Shown: positions 17,369 through 26,538, counted from the first letter of the stretch. The stretch is 64,000 bases of DNA from Luteibacter sp. UNC138MFCol5.1 (GCF_900110505.1 NZ_FODZ01000001.1:378053-442052); one strand, 5' to 3'. The notes: generated by a model not told the origin, from the sequence alone. Numbers and translations: made by a program.

Positions 17369-19959
17369 CGGCGGACGACGCCACCCAGCCCGCCGGAGAT
17401 CAGGCTGGCGACGTTGGCCAGCGCGAGGGGAAGCGCGATGCCGCCGGGCACCGCGATGTAGCGCGGCTCCCACTCGGGATCGAACTTGTCCTTGTAGCGC
17501 TGCAATCCGCGGAAATTGTAGAAGCGCTCGCCGCGTCCGAACACCATGGCGCCGAAGCGGCTCCACAGCGGCGCGGTGCGCCGGTTCTGCAGGCCCGACA
17601 ACGGCGCCATGCCGAGGTTGAACCAGCGATAGCCCTCGGCCTTCGCCCAGACCATCAGTTCGATGAACAGGAAGTCCATGATGCCGGACGGGCCGTCGGG
17701 CAGGTGGCGCATGAGGTCGACCGAGGCTTCCTCCTTCGTGTCCGTCACGAACACGTTGGCGAACGCGACGGGCTCCTCGCCCTGCCAGACCACCGCCATC
17801 GGAGTGCGCGCGAGGTAACGCTCGTCGAACAGGCCGAGGGAGAAACGCTTCTCGCGCACCTTCTTGTCGCGCATCCACGCATCGGAGATGACCTTCAGGC
17901 GCGGCAGCAACGCTGGCACGCCGTCGACCGGCACGATCTCCATGCGCAGGCCGTCGCGCGCCAGCTTGTTCACCGTGCCGCGCAGGGTCTTCTTCGACTT
18001 GCCGTCGAGGTTGAACGACTCGAGTCGCACGCGCGCCTCCTCGCCGATCTTGAGCAGGCTCATGCCGACGTCGAGGTAGAGGTCGAGATCGCGCGGGCGC
18101 ACCTGGTAGAACAGCGGCCAGCCACCGGCGCGCTCGCATTCCTCGCGGAACGTCCAGACCAGCTCGCGGCGAACGTCCTCGTCGGTGCCGACGGGGTCGC
18201 CCATCGCCACCCAGCTGCGGCCTTCGATGTCGTACATGATGAAGGCGCGGTCGTCCGGCGCGAACATCAGCATCTTGTCGCCGACGAGCGCGAGGTGCGC
18301 CTGGGCCGAATCGAAACCCTTGACCAGCGGCAGCGCGCGCACGAGTTCGGCGTCGCCGGGACGCGAGCGGCGCGCACGCGCCGGCCGGATCAGGTTGGCC
18401 AGCGCGACGAGCATCACGACCGCGGTCGCGCCGACCAACGCCCGCAGCGCGCGCGGCGCGCCGCCATGGCGGAAGCTGAACTCCCACCACAGGTTGTTGC
18501 TGTATTCGACGTGCTTGAAGCTGAAGAACACCAGCCAGGTGGAGCAGGCCAGCACCGCGCCGATCGCGAGCACCCAGCCGGGCGAGAACGACGCGCGGAA
18601 CAGCGACGCGCGCCGGTAGAAGTGCCGGTGGGCTGGCGCGAGGGCCAGCGCGAGCAGGGTCAGCAGGGTCGCTTCCTCGTAATCGATGCCCTTGAGCAGC
18701 GAGAGGATGGCGCCGAGGATCAACAGCACGAGCGTGAGCACGTACGCCGCGTCGAGCCGGCGCTGCAGGCCGCGCGCGAGGATGAGCAGGAGCATGCCCA
18801 CGACGCTGGACAGGAAATGCGAGACCTCCACCAGCGGCAACGGCACGAAGCCGCGGAGGATTTCCATGCGCCCCGGGATCGCCAGCGTGGCGCCGGAGAA
18901 CAGGAGCACGGCGCCTGACACGAGGGTGAGCCCGGCGAAGAACGGCGGAAGCAGGCTGCTGAACCACGGCGTGATCAGCGAGGTATGCCGCAGGGCGCGC
19001 ACCTCGCGCCAGATCACCATGACGGTCGCGGTGCACAGTGGCAGGAGGTAATACACGAGGCGGTAGGCGGCCAGCGAGCCGAGGATCGGGGCCTCGAGCC
19101 CGTGGTTGCCGGTGGCACCGAAGCCGGCCAGCATCACGGCTTCGAAGACTCCCAGGCCTCCGGGTACATGGCTGATCAGTCCGGCCATCTGCGCCAGGAC
19201 GAAGATCGCCAGGAAATGGCCGAAGCCGCCCGCGATCGCTTCGGGCATCAGCACGTAGAGCACGCCCGCCGCGAGGCCCCAGTCGAGCGCGCCGATCAGG
19301 ATCTGCCGCGCCGCGACGACCGGGGTCGGCGCTTCTACCGAGAAGCGCCACACGCGCAGGGGCCGGCGCACCGCCACCGCGATGGCGAACCAGGCCAGGG
19401 GCACCAGCACGAGGACGATCGCCAGCGGAATCCGCCAACCGGAGAGCGGCACCTCGGGAGGGATCGGCACGGCGAGCAGCGTCACGCCGGTGAGGGCCGC
19501 CAGCCCGAGCCAGAAGCTCAGCGTGGTGTACAGCACGACCCGCGCCACCTCGCCGGTCGTCAGGCCCGCCTGCACGTAGAAGCGGTAGCGGATCGAGCCG
19601 GAGACCAGCAGCGACATGCCCAGCGCGTTGGAGAACGCGTAGCTGATGAAGGAGATCAGCCCCACCCGCTTCGCCGGCAGCCGCTTGCCGATGCTGGCCA
19701 GCCCGAACCAGTCGTACAGCGTCATGACCCCGTACCCGGCCGCCGTCAGCAGGATCGCCAGCGCGATGTCGGTGTTGGGCAGCGCATGCATATACCCGGC
19801 GATCTGCCGGTACGTCACCTCGCTGGCCATCGCATGCAGGGCCCAAAGGGCCAGGCACAGCAGCGCGACCGAGAGCAGCGGTCCACCCGCGCGACGGAGC
19901 AGGGTCAGATGGAGGGCACGCCTGGCGAGAGGCTGATCGGTCGACGGGAGCTCCGCCAT
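17365..19959 (-). CDS. mprF: aminoacyl-phosphatidylglycerol synthase/flippase MprF
   Basis: 864 residues. It transfers an amino acid (usually lysine) from tRNA to phosphatidylglycerol and flips the product, lowering surface negative charge. The N-terminal half (about 25-530) is a run of membrane helices including the flippase motif HVPGGLGVFEAVML; the C-terminal half (about 560-850) is the soluble DUF2156/GNAT-type synthase with FNLDGKSKKTLRGTVNKL, GIMDFLFIELM and YRWFNLGMAPLSG. Start at 19959 chosen because TGGAGCAAG precedes it; the longer frame lacks one. The downstream virJ overlaps by four bases. Divergent from the LTA-synthase-like gene. Confidence 0.93.
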   Translation of the reverse strand: MAELPSTDQPLARRALHLTLLRRAGGPLLSVALLCLALWALHAMASEVTYRQIAGYMHALPNTDIALAILLTAAGYGVMTLYDWFGLASIGKRLPAKRVGLISFISYAFSNALGMSLLVSGSIRYRFYVQAGLTTGEVARVVLYTTLSFWLGLAALTGVTLLAVPIPPEVPLSGWRIPLAIVLVLVPLAWFAIAVAVRRPLRVWRFSVEAPTPVVAARQILIGALDWGLAAGVLYVLMPEAIAGGFGHFLAIFVLAQMAGLISHVPGGLGVFEAVMLAGFGATGNHGLEAPILGSLAAYRLVYYLLPLCTATVMVIWREVRALRHTSLITPWFSSLLPPFFAGLTLVSGAVLLFSGATLAIPGRMEILRGFVPLPLVEVSHFLSSVVGMLLLILARGLQRRLDAAYVLTLVLLILGAILSLLKGIDYEEATLLTLLALALAPAHRHFYRRASLFRASFSPGWVLAIGAVLACSTWLVFFSFKHVEYSNNLWWEFSFRHGGAPRALRALVGATAVVMLVALANLIRPARARRSRPGDAELVRALPLVKGFDSAQAHLALVGDKMLMFAPDDRAFIMYDIEGRSWVAMGDPVGTDEDVRRELVWTFREECERAGGWPLFYQVRPRDLDLYLDVGMSLLKIGEEARVRLESFNLDGKSKKTLRGTVNKLARDGLRMEIVPVDGVPALLPRLKVISDAWMRDKKVREKRFSLGLFDERYLARTPMAVVWQGEEPVAFANVFVTDTKEEASVDLMRHLPDGPSGIMDFLFIELMVWAKAEGYRWFNLGMAPLSGLQNRRTAPLWSRFGAMVFGRGERFYNFRGLQRYKDKFDPEWEPRYIAVPGGIALPLALANVASLISGGLGGVVRR

Positions 19960-20197
19960 GGTTTCTTGCTCCACGTGCGCCGTGGCTCCGGTAGGTCGTC
20001 TCGTAAGGTCGTGTAGGTTGCCACAGAGACGGTAAACGCGGCAGATCACGTTTTCTTGCGACGGCCGACCGCGGATGGCCATGAATCGGATAGCCGACCA
20101 AAGCTTCGGCTAAGGATGAGGAAAGGGAGTCGTAAGCCCCTGCGCCTACCCTGCCCGGAAACTGGTCCCGTTGGGCCGTCACGATCCGAGAAGCAGC

Positions 20198-22144
20198 ATG
20201 CGCGCGCCCCCGACCTCCGTTCAGACCCTGCGCCAGAGGTTCCGGCCGCTCGTGTGGTTCGGCGTCCTGTTCCTTGCCGTCGCCTTTCTCGTCCGCCTCG
20301 TTCTTACACTGCGATCCCGCCACGAGCTCCCGGGCGCGCCGCTCGAGTGGCTGTACGCGTTCGTCGCCGGCTTCGGCTACGACCTGGTGACGTTCGTCTA
20401 CGTCGCCTGGCCCCTCCTCCTGGTGACGTGGCTCGTGCCGCGCCGGGCGTGGTCCTCGCGCTGGGGCCGCCGGGCGGTCGTCGGGCTGTGCGCCGTGCTC
20501 GCTTTCGCCACCCTCTACCTGGGCGCGGCCGAGCTGGTGTTCTGGAACGAGTTCAGCGCGCGCTTCAACTTCATCGCCGTGGACTATCTCGTCTACACGC
20601 ACGAGGTCATCGGCAACATTCGCGAGTCGTACCCGATCGGCACCTGGTCGGCGCTGCTGCTGCTGGCGACCGTCGCCGTCATGGTCGGCAGCCGTCGCGT
20701 GCTCGTGGTGCGCGACGAAGGGTCCCGGTTCCTCCAGCGCGGCGCCGTGGTCGGCGTGTGGTTGCTGCTGACCGTCGCGGTGAGCTTCGCGGTCGACGGG
20801 CAGATGAAGGATCGCTCGTCGAACCAGTACGTGAACGAGCTCGCCGGCAACGGCATCTACGAGTTCTTCGCGGCCTTCCGCGAAAACGAGCTCGACTACG
20901 CCAAGTACTATCCGACGCTACCGGACAAGGACGCGTTCGCGAACCTTCGCCGCCTGCTGAAGACGCCGGACGCGACGTTCACCACCGACGATCCGCAGGA
21001 CATCACGCGAACCATCGTGGCGAATCGTCCGGAGAAGAAGCTCAACGTCGTCCTCATCAGCGTGGAAAGCCTGTCGGGCGACTACGTGGAAGGTCTCGAT
21101 GTCAGCAAGCACAAGCACCTGATGCCGAATCTCGACGCGCTCGCGTCGAAGAGCCTGTTCTTCAGCCAGCTCTACGCCAACGGCACGCGCACCGTGCGCG
21201 GCCTCGAGGCGCTGGCGCTGTCCGTGCCGCCGACGCCGGGCGAGTCGATCGTGAAGCGGCCGAACAACGAGAACCTCTGGTCGCTCGCGGACGTCTTCAA
21301 CGAGAAGGGCTACACGTCCGAGTTCCTGTACGGTGGCTACGGTTACTTCGACAACATGAACCACTTCTTCGCGAGCAACGGCTATAACGCCGTGGATCGC
21401 GACGCCATCGCCGACAAGGACATCCACGCCGAGAACGTCTGGGGCGTGGCGGACGAGGACCTGTTCACGCTGGTCATGAAGCGCATGGACGACGCGTACG
21501 CGGCCGGCAAGCCGTATTTCGGACACGTCATGACGACGTCGAACCACCGCCCGTTCACGTTCCCGCAGGGACGCGTCGACCTGCCGCAGGGCTCGCGTCG
21601 CGCGGCGGTCAAGTACACCGACTGGGCGCTCGGCGATTTCCTCCGCCGCGCGGCGACGAAGCCGTGGTTCGACGACACCATCTTCGTCATCACGGCGGAC
21701 CATTGCGCGACGAGCGCGGGCAAGACCAGCCTGCCCGTCGACCGATATCACATCCCGCTGTACATCTACTCGCCGAAGCACGTCGCCCCGGGACGTGTCG
21801 ATCGCCTGATGAGCCAGATCGACATTCCGCCGACGCTGCTGGGCATGCTCGGCTTCAGCTATACGTCGCGGTTCTATGGCTACGACCTCTTTCGGCTCGA
21901 GCCCGGCCGCGAGCGCGCGTTCCTGAGCACCTACCAGGAGCTCGGTTACCTGCACGGCGACCGGCTGACGTCGCTGATTCCGCGCCAGCCCGTGAAGCAG
22001 ATGGTGCCGACGCTGCAGTCGGGCGACGCGGTGCCGGTCGAGCACAAGGATCAGCAGGACGCGGACGACGCCGTGACGTACTACCAGACGGCGGCATACC
22101 TGTTCACGCACGGACTGATGAAGCGCAACGCCCAGGCGCGCTAG
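20198..22144 (+). CDS. LTA synthase-family phosphoglycerol/phosphoethanolamine transferase-like protein
   Basis: 648 residues with four to five N-terminal membrane helices (about 17-200) and a periplasmic sulfatase-fold domain (about 282-600). Active-site elements: VVLISVESLSGDY (metal-binding Glu290), YANGTRTVRG (likely Thr nucleophile), FGHVMTTSNHRPF and VITADHC. In Gram-negatives such enzymes move phosphoglycerol or similar head groups onto glucans or lipids (OpgB-like); the acceptor is unknown here. Start is the ATG at 20198; a TTG at 20171 is in frame but less likely. The 238-base gap to mprF has a 7-bp hairpin (20091-20112) and is otherwise unremarkable promoter space. Confidence 0.88.
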   Translation: MRAPPTSVQTLRQRFRPLVWFGVLFLAVAFLVRLVLTLRSRHELPGAPLEWLYAFVAGFGYDLVTFVYVAWPLLLVTWLVPRRAWSSRWGRRAVVGLCAVLAFATLYLGAAELVFWNEFSARFNFIAVDYLVYTHEVIGNIRESYPIGTWSALLLLATVAVMVGSRRVLVVRDEGSRFLQRGAVVGVWLLLTVAVSFAVDGQMKDRSSNQYVNELAGNGIYEFFAAFRENELDYAKYYPTLPDKDAFANLRRLLKTPDATFTTDDPQDITRTIVANRPEKKLNVVLISVESLSGDYVEGLDVSKHKHLMPNLDALASKSLFFSQLYANGTRTVRGLEALALSVPPTPGESIVKRPNNENLWSLADVFNEKGYTSEFLYGGYGYFDNMNHFFASNGYNAVDRDAIADKDIHAENVWGVADEDLFTLVMKRMDDAYAAGKPYFGHVMTTSNHRPFTFPQGRVDLPQGSRRAAVKYTDWALGDFLRRAATKPWFDDTIFVITADHCATSAGKTSLPVDRYHIPLYIYSPKHVAPGRVDRLMSQIDIPPTLLGMLGFSYTSRFYGYDLFRLEPGRERAFLSTYQELGYLHGDRLTSLIPRQPVKQMVPTLQSGDAVPVEHKDQQDADDAVTYYQTAAYLFTHGLMKRNAQAR

Positions 22145-22160
22145 CGAAAACCGGCCGCCT

Positions 22161-22345
22161 CGCCGTGGACCCCGGCGTGCGCCGGGGTGACGCTGGTCTC
22201 CGTCATAACGGCGCACGCCGGCCCCGGTCCACGAGGTCCGACCGCCCCGCCCTTTGTCGGCGCCCCGCGCCCGCTCCGACGTGTCGCAGGTCCCGTCATA
22301 CCGGCGTACGCCGGTATCCACGTCCCCGGTCGACGAGGTCCGACG
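22161..22345. repeat. second repeat family: GTCATAccGGCGtaCGCCggtatCCA type
   Basis: Between the convergent LTA-synthase-like and nadV genes. A 9-bp hairpin ACCCCGGCG/CGCCGGGGT lies at 22169-22188, and a perfect 20-bp palindrome at 22298-22317. Two direct copies start with CGTCATA at 22201 and 22294 (93-base offset) and both end near ACGAGGTCCGAC. These are typical scattered chromosomal palindromes, different from the GTGGGAGC family. They could terminate transcription from both sides. Confidence 0.7.
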
Positions 22346-22357
22346 GCGCCGCCGGTG

Positions 22358-23794
22358 TCAGCGCCCCGCGGCGGCCCTCTCGCGTACCTCGGCGAACGAC
22401 CAATCGCGCAGCAGTTCGCCGTTCTCCCACACCGTCTGCATGACCTCCTCCCAGCCGTGCTCGAGCGCATCGGGCGGAAGCGAGACGGCGTCGCCGGGTA
22501 ACGCGGCGGTGCGGTACGTGCCGTATTCGCGGTGGCGCAGCAGAGTCATCCGGCCGCGCTTGGACATCTTCCCCTGGTCCGTGACGGGATCCTTCCACAC
22601 GTCGCGCCATGCGCCGTCCACGCGCGCCGCCGAACACTTCAGTGCGAACTTCTGCGTGTCGCGCGTCAGCTTCTGCAGCAGCGCGCCGCCCATGCCGAAC
22701 GCGAGGTTGTCGGCCGAATAGCCCGCGCCAACGATGCGCTCGAGGATCGCGCGGATGCTCTCGGGATTCACGCCGTCGCCCTGGATGACGCGGACGTGGT
22801 TGAGGACGCGGAAGCCCCTGCCGTTCACCGTGCTGCCGAAGGCCTCGTCGAGCAGGCTCACGCAGCGGTGCACCACCTCGACCGGGTCGCCCGAATCCGG
22901 ACGCACGACGACCGTCGCACCGGAGGCGATCACCTCGTCGCGCAACGCCTTGCCCCAGAGCTCGCGAATCGCGTGGTAGATGTCGTAGCTGTCCGACACC
23001 ACGGCGACGAGCGAACCCGGCTTCGCGAAACGCCGCAGCATGTTCCTGTACGCGTCGACCTCGTGGTCGCGTCCCCAGCTGGTGATCGTGCTGTGCTCGG
23101 CGGCGGGAATGGAGAAGCCCGCCATCGGCTCGCCGTAGTAGGCGCGGGCGGCCAGCACGCCCGACACGGTATCGGTGCCGAGGAAGTTGACCAGGTGCGC
23201 CATGCCGCCGAGCCCGGCGGATTCCGCGCTCGACACGCCGCGCGCGCCGAAGTCGTGCAGTTTGAAAGGAATCTGCGCTGCGGCGTCGTCGGACGTCCGT
23301 TCGAGGTAGTGCAGGATCGTCCGCCGCGCCTGCCAGCTGGTCGTCGTTACCGTGACGGGATACCACAGACGTAGCAGCAGCGTTTCCAGGTAGGACGGCA
23401 GCCAGTACGCCGCCGGATCGGTGGATTCGACGGTCACCAGCGCCTGGTGCGTCGGCACGACGCTGCCTTCCGGTACCGCGCGCACTCGCACGGGAAGGCG
23501 GCCGCCGTGCGTGTCGACGATGTGGCGCCAGCCGTCTTCGTTGAAGGGTTCGCCGTGGGCGGCGAAGAAGTCGCGCGCTTCGTCGACGTCCGCGTGCGTG
23601 ACGCGGCGGCCGAGGCGGGACTTCAGGATGGCCTGGAGGCCGAAGAACACCGTGCTTTCGTACGTGCCGCCACGCGATTCCACGTAGAAGAAAGTGGCGT
23701 CGGTTCCGGGCGGATACTGCAGCCAGTGGCTGGCCTTGTAGCTATCGGTGTCGAGGATCGGGTTGTCGAGATGAAGCATGCCGTGGGTCGTCAT
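22358..23794 (-). CDS. nadV: nicotinamide phosphoribosyltransferase
   Basis: 478 residues, close to the 480-490 of the NAMPT family. Makes nicotinamide mononucleotide from nicotinamide and PRPP, the salvage route that skips deamidation. Recognised from NPILDTDSYKASHW, FYVESRGG, KLHDFGARGVSS (Asp183, substrate ring contact), FSIPAAEHSTITSWGRDHE (the phosphorylated His of the family, His234) and VVRPDSGDPV. The start is uncertain: ATG at 23794 (used) or 23806, neither with a well-spaced ribosome site. Followed on the same strand by nothing related; the pirin gene is upstream on the same strand. Confidence 0.93.
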   Translation of the reverse strand: MTTHGMLHLDNPILDTDSYKASHWLQYPPGTDATFFYVESRGGTYESTVFFGLQAILKSRLGRRVTHADVDEARDFFAAHGEPFNEDGWRHIVDTHGGRLPVRVRAVPEGSVVPTHQALVTVESTDPAAYWLPSYLETLLLRLWYPVTVTTTSWQARRTILHYLERTSDDAAAQIPFKLHDFGARGVSSAESAGLGGMAHLVNFLGTDTVSGVLAARAYYGEPMAGFSIPAAEHSTITSWGRDHEVDAYRNMLRRFAKPGSLVAVVSDSYDIYHAIRELWGKALRDEVIASGATVVVRPDSGDPVEVVHRCVSLLDEAFGSTVNGRGFRVLNHVRVIQGDGVNPESIRAILERIVGAGYSADNLAFGMGGALLQKLTRDTQKFALKCSAARVDGAWRDVWKDPVTDQGKMSKRGRMTLLRHREYGTYRTAALPGDAVSLPPDALEHGWEEVMQTVWENGELLRDWSFAEVRERAAAGR

Positions 23795-23820
23795 GACCCA
23801 CAGCATACCCTTCGGTCGGC

Positions 23821-24522
23821 TTACGCGGCGGCGTCGACGAGCACCAGTTCCGCGTCGTTCGACGCGGTGATGCGCAGCACGTCCTCGTCGCGGATCGCCG
23901 CGCCGTCACGTGCGTTCAGCTGCACGCCGTTGACCTCGACCGTGCCCGTGGCCGGCACCATGTAGACGTGGCGGCCCTTGCCGACGGTGTACTCGACCGT
24001 CTCGCCGGCCTTCACCGTGGCGCCGAGCACGCGCGCATCGGTGCGGATCGGCAGGGCGTCGGTGTCGGCTTCGCTACCGCTGGCCAGGGTGACGAACTGG
24101 CCCGAGCGCTCGCCCTTCGGGAAGGGGCGGGTGCCCCACGACGGCGCCTTGCGCTCGCGGTCGGGGATGATCCAGATCTGGAAGATCCGGGTCGTCTCCG
24201 GCTCGGCGTTGTACTCGGCATGGCGGATGCCGGTGCCGGCGCTCATCACCTGCACGTCGCCCGCTTCGGTGCGCCCCTTGTTGCCGAGGCTGTCCTCGTG
24301 GGTGATCGCGCCTTCGCGAACGTACGTGATGATCTCCATGTCCGAATGCGGGTGCGGAGGAAAGCCGGTGCCCGGGGCGATGGTGTCATCGTTCCAGACG
24401 CGGAGCGCGCCCCAGCCCATGCGCTTCGGGTCGTGGTACGAGGCGAAGGAGAAGTGATGCTTGGCGTCGAGCCAACCGTGGTTGGCGCCACCGAGGCTGT
24501 CGAAACGACGGACGTCGATCAT
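23821..24522 (-). CDS. pirin family protein
   Basis: 233 residues, two cupin folds. The N-terminal cupin has the metal-ligand set [14 protein letters not shown], a further His in [10 protein letters not shown] and the conserved [16 protein letters not shown]; the C-terminal half has the pirin-type [13 protein letters not shown]. Bacterial pirins include quercetin dioxygenases (YhhW) and redox-linked regulators; the exact role is not visible. Start at 24522 has GGGGAGCAC ahead. Lies 26 bases upstream of nadV on the same strand, so the two may be co-transcribed. Confidence 0.9.
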   Translation of the reverse strand: MIDVRRFDSLGGANHGWLDAKHHFSFASYHDPKRMGWGALRVWNDDTIAPGTGFPPHPHSDMEIITYVREGAITHEDSLGNKGRTEAGDVQVMSAGTGIRHAEYNAEPETTRIFQIWIIPDRERKAPSWGTRPFPKGERSGQFVTLASGSEADTDALPIRTDARVLGATVKAGETVEYTVGKGRHVYMVPATGTVEVNGVQLNARDGAAIRDEDVLRITASNDAELVLVDAAA

Positions 24523-24719
24523 GTCGTGCTCCCCCGGGATTACCGGACTGGATGAGTGGATGGGTGTATTTTCCTCTTCCGTCCCCCGCCGTGGCGCATC
24601 GCTTCCGGGAACGGATTGTTTCCCGGAGCCGACTTTATGGGTTGCAAAGCCATCCCCCGCGCCCATGTGGGAGGGATTGGCGGACCGTCCGCCGCCCCCT
24701 TTCTCGAGGTGCCTTCCGG

Positions 24720-25727
24720 ATGATCCCCTTCTCCGTGCTCGACCTGTCCCCCGTGATCCGCGGCGCCACGCCCGGCGACGCCCTGCGCAATTCGCGCGAT
24801 CTCGCCATCCACGCCGAGGGGCTGGGCTTCCATCGTTACTGGCTGGCCGAACACCACAACATGACCGGCATCGCCAGCGCCGCGACGTCGATCGTGATCG
24901 GCTACGTGGCCGAGGCGACGAAGACGATCCGCGTCGGCTCCGGCGGCATCATGCTGCCCAACCACGCGCCGCTGGTGATCGCGGAGCAGTTCGGCACGCT
25001 CGCCTCGCTCTACCCGGGCCGCATCGACCTCGGCCTCGGGCGCGCGCCCGGTACCGACCAGGGCACCGCACGTGCGCTGCGCCGTGCGCTCGGCCCCAGC
25101 GACGACCGTTTCCCGGAGGACGTGCAGGAGCTGCAGTTCTTCCTCGGCCCGCAGCAGCCCGGCCAGACCGTGCGGGCCGTGCCGGGCATGGGTACGAACG
25201 TGCCGATCTGGTTGCTCGGCTCGAGCCTTTTCAGCGCGCGCCTCGCGGCGGAGCTGGGCCTGCCGTTCGCCTTCGCGTCGCACTTCGCGCCTGACCTGAT
25301 GATGAAGGCCCTCGAGGTCTATCGCACGATGTTCCGTCCGTCGGAAACGCTGGACAAGCCGTACGCCATGCTCGGCATCAACGTGGTCGCGGCGGATACG
25401 GACGAGGAAGCGCGCCGCCTGTTCACCTCGCAACAGCAGGCGTTCTGGAACCTGCGTCGCGGTGCGCCGGGCCAGCTCCCGCCGCCGGTCAACACGATGG
25501 ACGGTGTGTGGACCCCGATGGAGAAGGCGCAGGTCGACCATGCGCTCTCCTGCGCCGTCGTGGGTTCGCCGGACACCGTGCGCGAAGGCCTCGCCGCGTT
25601 CATCCAGCGCACCGGCGCCGACGAGCTGATCATCACGGCGCAGATCTACGACCACGAGGCGCGCAAGCGCTCGTACACGATCGTGGCGGAGCAGCACGCG
25701 CAGCTGGCCGCGCGCGCGGCGGCCTGA
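24720..25727 (+). CDS. LLM-class flavin-dependent monooxygenase
   Basis: 335 residues, bacterial-luciferase-like barrel of the YhbW/MsnO8 type. Seen: [12 protein letters not shown] at the start, [43 protein letters not shown] (both kept under the length limit in parts), and [18 protein letters not shown]. Start at 24720, with GAGGTG eight bases upstream; the longer open frame runs into the divergent pirin promoter region. Substrate unknown. The PIN-domain gene begins six bases after its stop. Confidence 0.9.
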   Translation: MIPFSVLDLSPVIRGATPGDALRNSRDLAIHAEGLGFHRYWLAEHHNMTGIASAATSIVIGYVAEATKTIRVGSGGIMLPNHAPLVIAEQFGTLASLYPGRIDLGLGRAPGTDQGTARALRRALGPSDDRFPEDVQELQFFLGPQQPGQTVRAVPGMGTNVPIWLLGSSLFSARLAAELGLPFAFASHFAPDLMMKALEVYRTMFRPSETLDKPYAMLGINVVAADTDEEARRLFTSQQQAFWNLRRGAPGQLPPPVNTMDGVWTPMEKAQVDHALSCAVVGSPDTVREGLAAFIQRTGADELIITAQIYDHEARKRSYTIVAEQHAQLAARAAA

Positions 25728-25733
25728 TCCCGA

Positions 25734-26150
25734 GTGCGGGTCGTCCTCGACACGAACGTCTGCCTCGACGCGTTCGTCTTCGACGACCCGCGCGTGGCGC
25801 GATTGGTCGCCGCGCTGTCCTCGGGTGAACTGGAAGCCGTCACGCGCGACGATTGCCGCGCGGAATGGCTGGCCGTGCTGCGTTACCCGGCGCTGAAGCT
25901 CGACGACGCGCGGATCGCTTCGTCGATAGCGCGTTTCGATGCGCTGGTGACGGCGTTGCCAGCCGGCGCCACGCGCACGTCGCTACCGCGTTGCCGCGAT
26001 CCGGACGACCAGAAGTTCCTCGAACTCGCGGCCGACGCGGGCGCCGCGCTGTTGTTCTCGCGCGACGCCGAGGTGCTGCGCCTTGGCCGGCGCACACGAC
26101 GCGAGGGCCTCTTCGCGATCCTCAAGCCCGAAGACTGGCCGCCGCCGTAG
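25734..26150 (+). CDS. PIN-domain protein, solitary
   Basis: 138 residues of the putative PIN toxin family (COG1569-like). The acidic metal-site residues are in place: Asp6 in VVLDTNVCLDAF, Glu44 in CRAEWLAVLRYP, Asp89-91 in CRDPDDQKFLELA and Asp111 in LLFSRDAEVL, so it should be an active RNase fold. It starts with GTG, six bases after the monooxygenase stop, and no antitoxin frame is present on either side: upstream is an enzyme, downstream a repeat array. Its TAG stop lies in the end of a REP-like unit. It may be a non-TA RNase or an orphan toxin. Confidence 0.8.
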   Translation: MRVVLDTNVCLDAFVFDDPRVARLVAALSSGELEAVTRDDCRAEWLAVLRYPALKLDDARIASSIARFDALVTALPAGATRTSLPRCRDPDDQKFLELAADAGAALLFSRDAEVLRLGRRTRREGLFAILKPEDWPPP

Positions 26151-26254
26151 GAGCGCGCCCTGCGCGCGACATCTTTTCGCCGCGATGGGAGGGCTCGCGC
26201 GCCAGCTCCAGGTCACGGCCTCAAAACATGTCGCGCCCAGGTGCGCTCCCACAA
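26147..26254. repeat. REP-like palindromic unit overlapping the PIN gene end
   Basis: Starts GTAGGAGCGCGCCCTGCGCG and ends CATGTCGCGCCCAGGTGCGC plus TCCCACAA, with the middle GCGCGCCAGCTCCAGGTCAC. Same family as 14566-14914. The first bases contain the PIN gene stop codon (TAG, 26148-26150). Confidence 0.75.
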
Positions 26255-26275
26255 CTGTCTCGAAGCTGGTCCCGG

Positions 26276-26532
26276 AGGGCCGCGGCAGCGTTTCGCCCCG
26301 GTCCCCAGAAGCTCCCGGTCACGGCCTCAAAGCTGGTCCCGCAGGCCGTTGTGGGAGCGGACCCGGCCGCGACAGCGTTTCGCCCCGGTCCCCAGAAGCT
26401 CCCGGTCACGGCCTCAAAGTTGGTCCCGCAGGCCGTTGTGGGAGCGGACCCGGCCGCGACAGCTTTTCGCCCCGGTCCCCAAAAGCTCCAGGTCACGGCC
26501 TCGAACGATGTCGCGCCCAGGTGCGCTCCCGC
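26276..26532. repeat. 87-bp direct tandem repeat built from REP-like sequence
   Basis: The marker CGCCCCGGTCC begins at 26294, 26381 and 26468, an exact 87-base period. Each period holds GTTGTGGGAGCGGACCCGGC, CGCGACAGC, CAGAAGCTCCCGGTCACGGC and TTGGTCCCGCAGGCC. The last copy ends in the usual right arm (CGATGTCGCGCCCAGGTGCG). Together with the unit at 26147 it fills the 388-base gap between the PIN and DUF6348 genes; no gene is seen in it. Confidence 0.8.
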
Positions 26533-26538
26533 ATCGGA

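Noticed and set aside
19960-20602. Upstream part of the long minus-strand frame that runs continuously into virJ
   Set aside because: It is an accident of open codons; virJ starts at 17368 by its overlap with mprF, and the rest lies opposite or upstream of other genes.
25734-26150. PIN gene as half of a toxin-antitoxin operon
   Set aside because: No antitoxin frame with a ribosome site is present upstream or downstream, so only a solitary PIN protein is reported.
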